A stretch of 13,955 nucleotides of DNA from the NCBI GenBank assembly GCA_038257535.1, contig JBBSJE010000166.1, forward strand, positions 1 to 13,955, in the 5' to 3' direction. Shown here in pieces: positions 7,665 through 13,955 of the stretch (its first letter is position 1; every line of letters starts with the position of its first letter). The position numbers and the translations under genes are program-made. Under the pieces are notes generated by a model, which saw only the letters and a program-made list of their open reading frames with translations, did no database searches and was not told where the DNA came from. Origin of the DNA: JAGTJU01 sp038257535. Its GTDB lineage: Bacteria > Myxococcota_A > Polyangia > Fen-1088.

Positions 7665-9131
7665 ATGGCCACCAGCAAAAACAACACAACCATTTCTGCG
7701 CGCATGCTTCCCCCTGCGGTTTCACGACGCTCTTTCATTGAACGCCTGGGATTGGGTGCGGGTGCTGTCCTGTTGTCGCCGATTGCGAGCGCTTTGGTGT
7801 CCGAAGCGCGCGGGCAGGTAAATGATCGCAAAATTGCCTTCTTTATGCTCTCGGGCAATGGCATTCATCCCGATTGGCTATTTACGCCTAAAGAGTTTGC
7901 GGCACGCAGCCAGCCTGATGACGTGTTAACCGTGCAGTCAACTCTGCTTGATGCCCCCAAGACCTTTACCTTGCCACCCATGTTCAAGGCCATGGAGGCT
8001 TACCGCAGCCGTATGTTGTTGATTGATGGTTTGGCGAACAAAGTTACGGGCGCTAGCCACTCAACCAACTACGGTGCGCTGAGCGCGATGGGTGACGAAA
8101 ATGGCGACGAAGGGTCCCCCGGAGGAGAATTCGGCCCGCCTGCAGGCATTACAATAGACCAGTTCATCGCCAACCAAATTGGCACCAAAACCCCGCGCAA
8201 GTCGGTGCTTTACGGCATCTCTACGGCCGAGACGGCCACCGCCGCAGGCCACTACGGCATCTTCGCCGCTGGAAAAGACAAGCCTTTGCCCATTTACCAA
8301 AACCCCAGCGCTTTGTTTACCGACGTGTTTGGCAAGGCGATGACGCCCGCACCCAACGCGCCTACCGGAGGCAACGACAAGGCGGCGGCCCGACAGCGCC
8401 TTGTGTTCGACACCATACGCGGGGATATTAAACGTCTTGAAGGCGCCCTTGCCGGCACAGAGAAACGGAAGCTTGAACTGTATTTGGAGGCCATCGAGGA
8501 GTTCGAGAAGAATCAGCAAGCCATCAAGTTGGTAACGGCCAACTGCACGATTCCTCCCGTGCCCATGGGCACGCCCGCAACGCCCGTTGATGCGCTGGAA
8601 TCGATGAACTTGATTGGCACGTTGGCACTTACCTGCGGCGTCACCAATGTGGTGGGTGTGTCGTGTGGGTGCGGACCCTCACACGACACGTTTCCCGACC
8701 TTGGCAAGTTGTTTTCCGGAACCAACCACGAAAACATTGACGGCCATGCGGACGAGCGAGGTCGCACCGAAGCGTTCACGATCATGTACAACTGGCTCGG
8801 CAAACTGATGGCACGCACGATCCAAAGCCTGGCCACCATCAAGGTGGGTGATCGCACGCTTTGGGACAACAGCGTGTTCGTATTCACGAGCGAAAACGGC
8901 GAAGATCACCACGCCCACTACAATCGCTGGCCTGTGGCGTTGTTTGGGAATGCGGGCGGCAAGTTGAAGGCGGATGGCCGATTCTTGCGCTTCCCTGCTC
9001 GCGGATCGTCAGGCTACCGATCGATGGCAGATTTGTACTGCACCTTGGCCACAGCGCTGGGCACACCCACGAATGACTTCGCCAAAGGGGGCCCCGAGCC
9101 AGTCAAAGGCCCGATTGATTTGCTGATGTGA
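7665..9131 (+). CDS. DUF1552 protein, Tat-exported (unit B)
   Basis: A 488-residue DUF1552 protein, paralogous to the unit A copy. Its Tat signal SRRSFIERLGLG is at residues 20-31 with a hydrophobic stretch (GAGAVLLSPIASAL) behind it. The N-terminal block FFMLSGNGIHPDW corresponds to YVPNG of copy A. Two His clusters line up with copy A: NHENIDGHAD, and near the C-terminus NGEDHHAHYN (His415, His416, His418) followed by GNAGG and DGR. A GDENGDEGSPGG loop is not obvious in copy A. It starts 10 nt after the DUF1592 stop with a good ribosome site, so the two are co-transcribed. The stop lies 18 nt from the convergent sigma-factor stop. The activity is unknown; a link to the alkaline-phosphatase/DUF1501 fold is only an inference from the motif pattern. 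Confidence 0.88.
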   Translation: MATSKNNTTISARMLPPAVSRRSFIERLGLGAGAVLLSPIASALVSEARGQVNDRKIAFFMLSGNGIHPDWLFTPKEFAARSQPDDVLTVQSTLLDAPKTFTLPPMFKAMEAYRSRMLLIDGLANKVTGASHSTNYGALSAMGDENGDEGSPGGEFGPPAGITIDQFIANQIGTKTPRKSVLYGISTAETATAAGHYGIFAAGKDKPLPIYQNPSALFTDVFGKAMTPAPNAPTGGNDKAAARQRLVFDTIRGDIKRLEGALAGTEKRKLELYLEAIEEFEKNQQAIKLVTANCTIPPVPMGTPATPVDALESMNLIGTLALTCGVTNVVGVSCGCGPSHDTFPDLGKLFSGTNHENIDGHADERGRTEAFTIMYNWLGKLMARTIQSLATIKVGDRTLWDNSVFVFTSENGEDHHAHYNRWPVALFGNAGGKLKADGRFLRFPARGSSGYRSMADLYCTLATALGTPTNDFAKGGPEPVKGPIDLLM

Positions 9132-9149
9132 CCACAAACACCTGAACAG

Positions 9150-10049
9150 CTACTTTGGGGCGTCTGTGCCCAAGATTCTCTGCACCGAGAGATTCCAGTC
9201 GCTTTGCACAAGACGCATCAAAGTCTCCAACTGGCTGGGGTTTAAACCCACCTTTTGCCCCACGCGTTTGCGCACATTATCAACAATCTGTTTGCGGGTC
9301 TCCGCGATGCGGCGTTGTATGGTTCGCCCCGAAACTTGAAACAACGACCCAACCTCCGCGGCGGAAAGGCCATCCAGAAAGTGCATGCGTAAGATCGCGC
9401 GCTCTTCGCCCGGCAGCGCCTCCAAAGACTCTTGCATAGCTTGCGAAACCACGGACTGGTAATGCTGCCGCAAATACGAAAGCTCCGGATCAGGGGATGA
9501 TTCCGATGCCGTAAACAGGTCGTCGTCCAAGCTGGTGTCGCGCGCAGCGGCATTGTGTAGATTCAACGCCAAACGCGTGAGCGTTAACCGCAGCCACGCT
9601 GACAGTGGGCCCGTGCCACGGTACCCAACCAAACGCGGGGGCTCGCCGGATTGTCCCACCAGCAACCTGACCCGCAGCATCTGCTGGGCTTCGTCTGCGT
9701 ACACGGCAAGCCCCCCCTTGCGTCCCAGTTCGCCGCCCAACCGCGACAAGAAATGTTGTTCTAAGCACTGCAACGCCACCGGATGGCCTTCCACACAGGC
9801 CAAAGCCAGAAACAAATCCGCCGCGTGTAAGGTGCTCAAGGCCATCACGGGATCGGCTTGCCCTGTGGCACGTTCGGCCAAGGCCCGTGCGAAGGCTGGC
9901 GCTTTAGGCTGGCAATGGGGCCACACCCCCCGCGCTTGATCCCAAAGGGCGAGCAGGAACTCGCCGGTGCCGCGCTCATCTGACAAAGCAGGACCGCCCG
10001 CGGTGTCATACGCCTCAAACAGAGCCTCTTTGAACAACTGAGTCCGCAT
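9150..10049 (-). CDS. Sigma-70 family factor, myxobacterial ECF-like type
   Basis: A roughly 299-residue RNA polymerase sigma factor. Seen: an N-terminal arm of about 90 residues not shared with ordinary ECF factors; region 2 with DLFLALACVEGHPVALQ, DEAQQMLRVRLLVG and YRGTGPLSAWLRLTLTRLALNL; a short acidic linker with no region 3; region 4 with LEALPGEERAILRMHFLDGLS and the helix-turn-helix AAEVGSLFQVSGRTIQRRI; and a further C-terminal arm of about 40 residues (QLETLMRLVQSDWNLSV). The start is uncertain: I prefer the ATG at 10049. ATGs at 10082 and 10121 are in frame but lack ribosome sites, and longer versions run into the divergent kinase gene. No anti-sigma gene follows it; the divergent kinase carries an anti-sigma-like zinc motif and is the obvious partner. 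Target promoters are unknown. Confidence 0.85.
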   Translation of the reverse strand: MRTQLFKEALFEAYDTAGGPALSDERGTGEFLLALWDQARGVWPHCQPKAPAFARALAERATGQADPVMALSTLHAADLFLALACVEGHPVALQCLEQHFLSRLGGELGRKGGLAVYADEAQQMLRVRLLVGQSGEPPRLVGYRGTGPLSAWLRLTLTRLALNLHNAAARDTSLDDDLFTASESSPDPELSYLRQHYQSVVSQAMQESLEALPGEERAILRMHFLDGLSAAEVGSLFQVSGRTIQRRIAETRKQIVDNVRKRVGQKVGLNPSQLETLMRLVQSDWNLSVQRILGTDAPK

Positions 10050-10061
10050 GCCTAGCGTCCG

Positions 10062-10090
10062 TTGGGGAACTGGAAAGCCCATGATACACT
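10062..10090 (+). promoter_or_regulatory. Candidate sigma-70-type promoter for the kinase operon
   Basis: TTGGGG at 10062-10067, a 17-nt spacer, and TACACT at 10085-10090 preceded by TG at 10082-10083, giving an extended -10 (TGnTACACT). Transcription would begin about 23 nt before the kinase ATG at 10120. The -35 half matches only the TTG. It was found by eye, and chance occurrence in 70 nt is possible. Confidence 0.4.
10081..10086 (-). promoter_or_regulatory. Candidate -10 element for the sigma gene
   Basis: On the minus strand these bases read TATCAT, five of six matches to TATAAT. A leader of about 25 nt would then precede the ATG at 10049, which supports that start. The matching -35 (CTCGCA, 17 nt upstream) is poor. 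The element shares bases 10085-10086 with the kinase -10 on the other strand. Confidence 0.35.
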
Positions 10091-10119
10091 GATGCCATTC
10101 CCGTGCGAGATCGAACGGC

Positions 10120-11646
10120 ATGCGTTCTTGCCTGAGCGACGACGAAATCCTCGGGTTTGTAGGTGGTGCAACCACCGCGTCCCTGCGCCCTTTGATCCAC
10201 GATCACCTGGGCACTTGCAGCCGGTGCCGTGTATTGGTCGCGCAGACGCGTAAAGGTCTACCAATGCCCGCTGAAACGTCCGGCCATGAGCCCCTGGACA
10301 ACAGCCACAGTTCGACTGAGCCTATGCCGTTTGGAACGCAGATAGGGCGGTACCAGATTGGGGCGCTGCTGGGTTCGGGTGGCGCGGGACTTGTTTACGA
10401 AGCTTTCGATCCACAACTAAGCCGGCGTGTGGCGCTGAAGATCTTGCGACCAGACAAACGGAGCCCGAACGCCGAAGTGGATGCCCAGCGTCTGCTGCGC
10501 GAAGCGCGGGCCATGGCGCAGCTTTCGCATCCCGCGGTGGTGGCCGTATATGACGCCGGATTTTTCGACGATGGCGTGTTCATCGCGATGGAGTTGGTGC
10601 AAGGCCGCACGTTGGCGCGGTGGTTGACTGAGACGAACCATGGCTGGCAAGCGATTGTGTCCCAGTTCGTGGCGGCGGGTCAGGGGCTGGTGGCCGCGCA
10701 TGCAGCTGCACTTATCCATCGCGATTTCAAAGCTGAAAATGTGCTCCTAGGCGCCGATGGTCGCCCCCGTGTCACCGACTTTGGTTTGGCGCGCGCGTCA
10801 CAGCCCCACGCCGATGGCGACAAAGACGCCGGGGACGGCACCAGCGGCGAATCATTAACGTCGGTGCGATCCTTTCTGCTGACACTCACGGAAGCGGCCG
10901 CGTTCGCAGGAACGCCAGCCTATATGGCGCCGGAACAGTTTCGTGGCGCGCGCGCCGATCAGGCGACCGATCAATTTAATTTCTGTGCCTCGCTTTATGT
11001 TGCGCTTTACGGGCAGCCACCCTTCGTCGACGATGCAGAGCGCTCACTGCCTGTGTTGGCACGTGCGGTGCTGGCGGGCCATTTGCGGACGCCGCCTGCG
11101 AAAAGCCCTGTGCCTCCGGGGTTCTTTGCGATCCTGAAGCGGGGCATGGCCCTGGATCGAAACGCTCGCTATCCGTCCATGGCGCAACTGCTTTTGGCAT
11201 TGGAGCAGGCCAAGACCCGCGCGGCGCCTGTGACTTCACCCCAAGCCCGCCGCCTGCTTTTGGGGGCAGGTGCCTCCATCCTGCTCGTGGCTGGCTACGG
11301 CGGATATCGATGGACGCAAGCGAACCAAGCCGCGGCCCCGCGCAGCCCTGAAGCTACGGACTTGCCGCCCCCGCCCAACGTTGCGCCCTTGCCGTACGCA
11401 CAGCCTCTGCCCAAACCGGATGTCCCCAAGGCCGCAATGCCAGCTGAGGTTGCGCAGCAGCCGCCAAAGCCTGCCAGGCCCCTTCGCCCCGACGCCAAAA
11501 CACGAGCGCGCCCCCCCGCACCCCGAGCTGGCTTGAGCCGCTCACCCACACCGGTCATCTCCCCTACGCCCCCTCCCCCTACGCCTTCGCCCGCGCCTTC
11601 GCCTTCGCCGCTGCTTGACGGTATAAAGGACCCCTATGGCCGTTGA
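10120..11646 (+). CDS. Membrane Ser/Thr kinase with N-terminal zf-HC2/ZAS motif
   Basis: A 508-residue Hanks-type protein kinase. Residues 1-45 hold an anti-sigma-like zinc motif, His29-x3-Cys33-x2-Cys36, after DDEILGF. The kinase domain spans about 76-350: glycine loop GSGGAG (85-90), Lys107 in VALKIL, HRDFKAEN with Asp202, DFG at 220-222 and APE at 270-272, so the catalytic residues are intact. The activation segment is long, 47 residues between DFG and APE. TDQFNFCASLYVALYG replaces the usual 'DxWSLG' helix F motif, a myxobacterial trait. One membrane helix lies at about 379-398, then a Pro/Ala-rich outer tail of about 110 residues ending IKDPYGR. The N-terminus and kinase would be cytoplasmic. 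It is the first gene of an operon, overlapping the next gene by 11 nt, and is divergent from the sigma factor, its likely partner (inference). Confidence 0.9.
   Translation: MRSCLSDDEILGFVGGATTASLRPLIHDHLGTCSRCRVLVAQTRKGLPMPAETSGHEPLDNSHSSTEPMPFGTQIGRYQIGALLGSGGAGLVYEAFDPQLSRRVALKILRPDKRSPNAEVDAQRLLREARAMAQLSHPAVVAVYDAGFFDDGVFIAMELVQGRTLARWLTETNHGWQAIVSQFVAAGQGLVAAHAAALIHRDFKAENVLLGADGRPRVTDFGLARASQPHADGDKDAGDGTSGESLTSVRSFLLTLTEAAAFAGTPAYMAPEQFRGARADQATDQFNFCASLYVALYGQPPFVDDAERSLPVLARAVLAGHLRTPPAKSPVPPGFFAILKRGMALDRNARYPSMAQLLLALEQAKTRAAPVTSPQARRLLLGAGASILLVAGYGGYRWTQANQAAAPRSPEATDLPPPPNVAPLPYAQPLPKPDVPKAAMPAEVAQQPPKPARPLRPDAKTRARPPAPRAGLSRSPTPVISPTPPPPTPSPAPSPSPLLDGIKDPYGR
11626..11630 (+). 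promoter_or_regulatory. Shine-Dalgarno of the TPR gene inside the kinase gene
   Basis: AAGGA, 5 nt before the ATG at 11636, lies within the last codons of the kinase gene. It fixes the TPR start and points to coupled translation. Confidence 0.7.
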
Positions 11647-12442
11647 TGGGCAAAGCCATCTTACAAATTCACGCTGGGGGTGGATTGTCGTGAGTTTGCT
11701 GTGCTGTGCTTTGCAACAATCATTGCCAGCGTGGGCGCAGGATGCCCCTACGACAACCGAGGCGCGCGAGGAGGCGCGTGAGCGCTATGAACAAGGCGCG
11801 CATGCCTACAGCGAAGGCCGATACGAAGACGCCATTTTGCATTTCGAGGCTGCGTATGCCTTGGAACCCGCAGGCGCTTTGCTGTTGAATATCGCGCAAG
11901 CCAACCGCTTGAAGGTGCCCGCCAATTGCGAAGCGGCGTTACGTCACTATGAGCTTTATCTCGCCGCCGATCCACGTGCACCCGAGCGCGTGGAGGTGCA
12001 AGGGCACATAAACAGGATGCGGCAATGCCAGGCCGAAGCCAACCGCGCGGCCGCAACGGCAAACGTAGATGTGCAAGCGTCTGCGCCCGCGAAAACTCGC
12101 CCCAGCCAATCATCAACAACGCCGCTGTGGCTTGCCGGATCTGGCGGGGCCGTTTTGTTTGGAGGCGGTGTGATGTATACGGTTGCGCGCCTACGCTTCA
12201 ACGCTTTGAAAGGCCAGTGTCGTCCCTGCTCTGACGAAACCATAGACCGGTGGCAAGCCATCACGAATGTCAGCTACGCAGCCCTGGCGGTGGGGGCTTT
12301 CACAACCGTCGCGGGTTTGGCTTGGTGGCGCTGGTCAGAGAGCGCCGAGTCCCCCAAGCCTTTATCGCTTAGGTTTTCGGCTGTGCCCAGCGCTTGGATC
12401 CATGAGCGCCACGTGGGATTGTCATGGCAGGGACGATTTTGA
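11636..12442 (+). CDS. Exported TPR protein with two C-terminal TM segments
   Basis: A 268-residue protein. A signal peptide (hydrophobic core WIVVSLLCCAL) ends at AWA-QD with cleavage after residue 34. TPR-type helices follow at about 45-130 (AREEARERYEQGAHAYSEGR, then a second repeat NCEAALRHYELYLAADP). A polar Ala/Ser linker precedes a Gly-rich membrane segment at about 164-185, a loop with CRPC, and a second membrane segment at about 212-231, then a short basic tail. This arrangement is common for proteins encoded beside kinases in myxobacteria; a role in protein-protein contact at the envelope is inferred, and no enzymatic motif is seen. The start overlaps the kinase gene by 11 nt with a good ribosome site; the stop overlaps the next gene's ATG as ATGA. 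It is probably part of the same signalling operon. Confidence 0.82.
   Translation: MAVDGQSHLTNSRWGWIVVSLLCCALQQSLPAWAQDAPTTTEAREEARERYEQGAHAYSEGRYEDAILHFEAAYALEPAGALLLNIAQANRLKVPANCEAALRHYELYLAADPRAPERVEVQGHINRMRQCQAEANRAAATANVDVQASAPAKTRPSQSSTTPLWLAGSGGAVLFGGGVMYTVARLRFNALKGQCRPCSDETIDRWQAITNVSYAALAVGAFTTVAGLAWWRWSESAESPKPLSLRFSAVPSAWIHERHVGLSWQGRF
12429..12433 (+). promoter_or_regulatory. Shine-Dalgarno deciding the LamG lipoprotein start
   Basis: AGGGA lies 8 nt before the ATG at 12442. The alternative in-frame ATG at 12424 has no ribosome site and would add six residues ahead of the RR-hydrophobic signal peptide, so the later start is preferred. Confidence 0.65.
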
Positions 12443-13269
12443 TGAGACGCCAGATTTTCATCGCATGCATGGCGGTGCTGACCCTTCAGTCAAGTGCCAG
12501 CTGCATCGATTGGGACAGACTGCGTGCAGAATCAGATGCATCAATGGGCCGTGACGGCAGCGCTGACACAAGCTCTGATAGCGACGTCGGCTTGGGCGAT
12601 CCAGTGGTTGCATGGCGATTCGCACAGCTCGCCGATGATGTGGTTGCAGACATGGCGCCGCGAGCCCCGAACCTGCCTTTGCTTCTGCATCGCACTGAGG
12701 CTGACGGCGAGGAACCCGTGGTCGAAGGCAACGCTTTGTGGTTGCGCAACAATGCCCTAAAGGCCACGCCAACAGCGGCCAAGGAGTTGGGCGATGTCAT
12801 CGCCCTCGCAGGTGGTGGATTGACGTTTGAGGTCTGGATCCGAGGCACCGTTCTAGAGGATGGGTCGTCGTTGTTGCTGGGCTTTCCCTCCGGTGCGTTC
12901 TCCATGCTTGTGAGAGACGGCGCCGTGTGGATTGAGCTTAGAACAAGCGTGGGGCTGATCGATGTAAAGTATCCGGAGACCAAGTCTTTGACAGAGGATT
13001 GGCACCATCTGGCTTTCACCTATCAGCCGGGTGTGTCTTTGGTGACAGTCTATTTCGATGGGGCTAAGGTGGTGCATGCGCAGGATGAGGTGCCAGATTC
13101 CAACTCTCGGCTGGTGTTCGTATCCCCCGAGGACGAAGCCGATCCAGAGTTGCTTTTCAACACTGGTGAACAGGTAAACCTCCGCCTCAACGCCGCCGCC
13201 ATCTTCGCCCGCGAACTCACCGCCGAAGAGGTCAAACGCCGCCACAGTTTGGGACTGTCGCGGCTTTAG
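12442..13269 (+). CDS. LamG/concanavalin A-like lipoprotein
   Basis: A 275-residue exported protein. Residues 1-20 form a signal peptide (MRRQIF, core IACMAVLTL) ending SSASC with Cys21 as probable lipid anchor; the lipobox is weak because Ser rather than Leu is at -3. An Asp/Ser-rich linker at about 30-50 follows, then a LamG-type jelly roll in the C-terminal part: GGLTFEVWIRG, EDWHHLAFTYQPG, VTVYFDGAKV and the closing AAIFARELTAEEVKRRHSLG. LamG domains bind glycans or proteins, so a surface-recognition role is reasonable, though the ligand is unknown. The ATG overlaps the stop of the TPR gene (ATGA), so the product is coupled to the kinase operon, of which this appears to be the last gene. 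The next gene is convergent, 43 nt away. Confidence 0.82.
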   Translation: MRRQIFIACMAVLTLQSSASCIDWDRLRAESDASMGRDGSADTSSDSDVGLGDPVVAWRFAQLADDVVADMAPRAPNLPLLLHRTEADGEEPVVEGNALWLRNNALKATPTAAKELGDVIALAGGGLTFEVWIRGTVLEDGSSLLLGFPSGAFSMLVRDGAVWIELRTSVGLIDVKYPETKSLTEDWHHLAFTYQPGVSLVTVYFDGAKVVHAQDEVPDSNSRLVFVSPEDEADPELLFNTGEQVNLRLNAAAIFARELTAEEVKRRHSLGLSRL

Positions 13270-13273
13270 TCTC

Positions 13274-13299
13274 GGCCATGCCCGGAGAACGGGAGGGCC
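13274..13299. terminator. Possible bidirectional hairpin between convergent genes
   Basis: GGCC-3 nt-CCCG-5 nt-CGGG-2 nt-GGCC forms a two-part stem in the 43-nt gap between two convergent genes. There is no T tract on either side, so it is at best a non-canonical terminator. Confidence 0.3.
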
Positions 13300-13312
13300 G
13301 CCAGGCCAGAGC

Positions 13313-13837
13313 CTATCGGAAGAAGTACACCAGACCTGCGCTGGTTAGAAACTGGCCACCGAAGGCAAAGCTGTCATCCCGGCCATCGTTAAGATTGACA
13401 CCAAAACCAAACGTGGTGCTCAGTGCCACATTCTGCGTGATAAACGCACGAATCTGCCCAATCGCCTCAAGATGAAAATCGGTGACGGAATCGTTGTTGT
13501 CGTTGCGGTCGTTGCGATCGTGGTGCAGCACGCCGAGGCCGCCGCCCAATGAAAAATCGGCCGCGCTTGATCGATGCAACACCCACAACAAGCGCCCACC
13601 CAAGCCCAATTGGGTGTTGTCCCCCGCAGCCATACTCAAGATGCCATCGACGTGCATATCACCCATGTCATAGACGATGGCGGCGCCGGCAGGCCCACCC
13701 AAGAGCATGGCCTCAGCGCCAGCACCCCAGCCTGTGGGCCCAGCCGTCGAAGTTGTTCCCATTCCGTCTTGCGCCAAGGCGGTACCTGCAAACGCGCATA
13801 CAATTGTTGCAACAAGAAGCGTTGTTCTGGTTTTCAT
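13313..13837 (-). CDS. Small exported protein, probable outer-membrane beta-barrel
   Basis: A 174-residue protein with a clear signal peptide (MKTRTTLLVATIVCAFAG, cleavage after ALA at residue 22). The mature part alternates Gly/aromatic-rich short strands (LGLGGRLLWVLH, FSLGGGLGVLHH, ALSTTFGFGVNLN, FAFGGQFLTSAGLVYFF), the look of a small beta-barrel. It closes with an aromatic-rich LVYFFR, close to the outer-membrane terminal signature though the final residue is Arg, not Phe. I do not recognise a named family. A polar loop HDRNDRNDNND comes from three 9-bp tandem repeats. No strong ribosome site precedes the ATG at 13837. It is convergent with the LamG operon; no functional link to it is evident. 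Confidence 0.7.
   Translation of the reverse strand: MKTRTTLLVATIVCAFAGTALAQDGMGTTSTAGPTGWGAGAEAMLLGGPAGAAIVYDMGDMHVDGILSMAAGDNTQLGLGGRLLWVLHRSSAADFSLGGGLGVLHHDRNDRNDNNDSVTDFHLEAIGQIRAFITQNVALSTTFGFGVNLNDGRDDSFAFGGQFLTSAGLVYFFR
13492..13518 (-). repeat. Three imperfect 9-bp tandem repeats in the barrel gene
   Basis: Units on the plus strand are CGTTGTTGT, CGTTGCGGT and CGTTGCGAT. They encode the Asp/Asn/Arg-rich loop RNDRNDNND. The period is a multiple of three, so copy-number change would leave the frame intact. Confidence 0.7.
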
Positions 13838-13955
13838 GCGCCCAGGGTGCCCGCCGGCGACCCCTCATTGTGCCCGCCGCCACTGCGGCCGCCGCTGCAG
13901 CGCAACCAGCGGAATCGCCCGCCCAAGACCTGCATGCCCCCATTGCCGCCAAACC
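13838..13955. other. Upstream region of barrel gene, window edge
   Basis: This GC-rich stretch should carry the promoter of the barrel gene; I find no convincing -35/-10 pair. On the plus strand a frame from a GTG at 13870 stays open to the window end, reading Ala/Pro-rich (VPAATAAAAAAQPAESP), and could be the start of a divergent gene, but no ribosome site supports it. A 10-bp palindrome, CGCTGCAGCG, lies at 13893-13902. Confidence 0.25.

Noticed and set aside
9155..9173. TTGGG-9 nt-CCCAA as a terminator between unit B and the sigma gene
   Set aside because: A five-pair stem inside the end of the sigma coding sequence with no T tract; not distinguishable from chance.
11560..11620. Repetitive CCTTCGCC-like DNA as a repeat array
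   Set aside because: It is the Pro/Ser/Ala-rich tail of the kinase; the repetition follows from codon use in a low-complexity linker.

Overview
The window looks like chromosomal DNA of a member of the Myxococcota (Polyangia-like, myxobacterial) with moderately high GC. The pointers are: a secreted DUF1592/DUF1552 gene pair present twice; a sigma-70-family factor with the long N-terminal and C-terminal arms seen in this group; a serine/threonine kinase with the myxobacterial-style 'DQFNFCASLYxALYGxxPF' signature; a TPR/two-TM exported protein directly behind it; and Asp/Ser-rich lipoprotein linkers. This assignment is inference from gene content, not from a marker gene. I see no rRNA, tRNA, CRISPR array, insertion sequence or phage gene.

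Layout. (1) 1-131: no convincing gene. (2) 132-2006 (-): a GH94 carbohydrate phosphorylase that stops abruptly before its C-terminal third, probably a broken gene. It is divergent from (3) 2078-2692 (+), a small Ser-Asp-His alpha/beta hydrolase. (4) 2700-9131: two paralogous two-gene units placed head to head. Each runs DUF1592-type secreted cytochrome-like protein, then Tat-exported DUF1552 protein. Unit A (5716 to 2700, minus strand) has an ATGA stop/start overlap; unit B (5909 to 9131, plus strand) has a 10-nt gap. They share a 192-nt divergent intergenic region. (5) 9150-10049 (-): a sigma factor, divergent from (6) 10120-13269 (+), a three-gene coupled operon of a serine/threonine kinase with an N-terminal zinc-binding anti-sigma-like motif, an exported TPR protein and a LamG-domain lipoprotein. 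(7) 13313-13837 (-): a small exported, probably beta-barrel protein.

How the genes may work together. Each DUF1592/DUF1552 pair probably forms a cell-envelope redox or hydrolase module: the first partner is probably a lipoprotein with one CxxCH haem-type site, and the second carries an RR Tat signal and His/Asp motifs. The function of these families is unknown to me. The second system appears regulatory. The kinase has its zinc-binding HxxxCxxC motif and catalytic domain in the cytoplasm, one membrane helix and a Pro-rich outer tail. It sits back to back with a sigma factor, with candidate -10 elements for both directions overlapping in one 10-bp stretch. The simplest hypothesis is a one-protein sensor, kinase and anti-sigma that controls its neighbouring sigma factor, with the TPR and LamG proteins as outer parts of the pathway. 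This is the most interesting candidate system here and is not proven by sequence alone.
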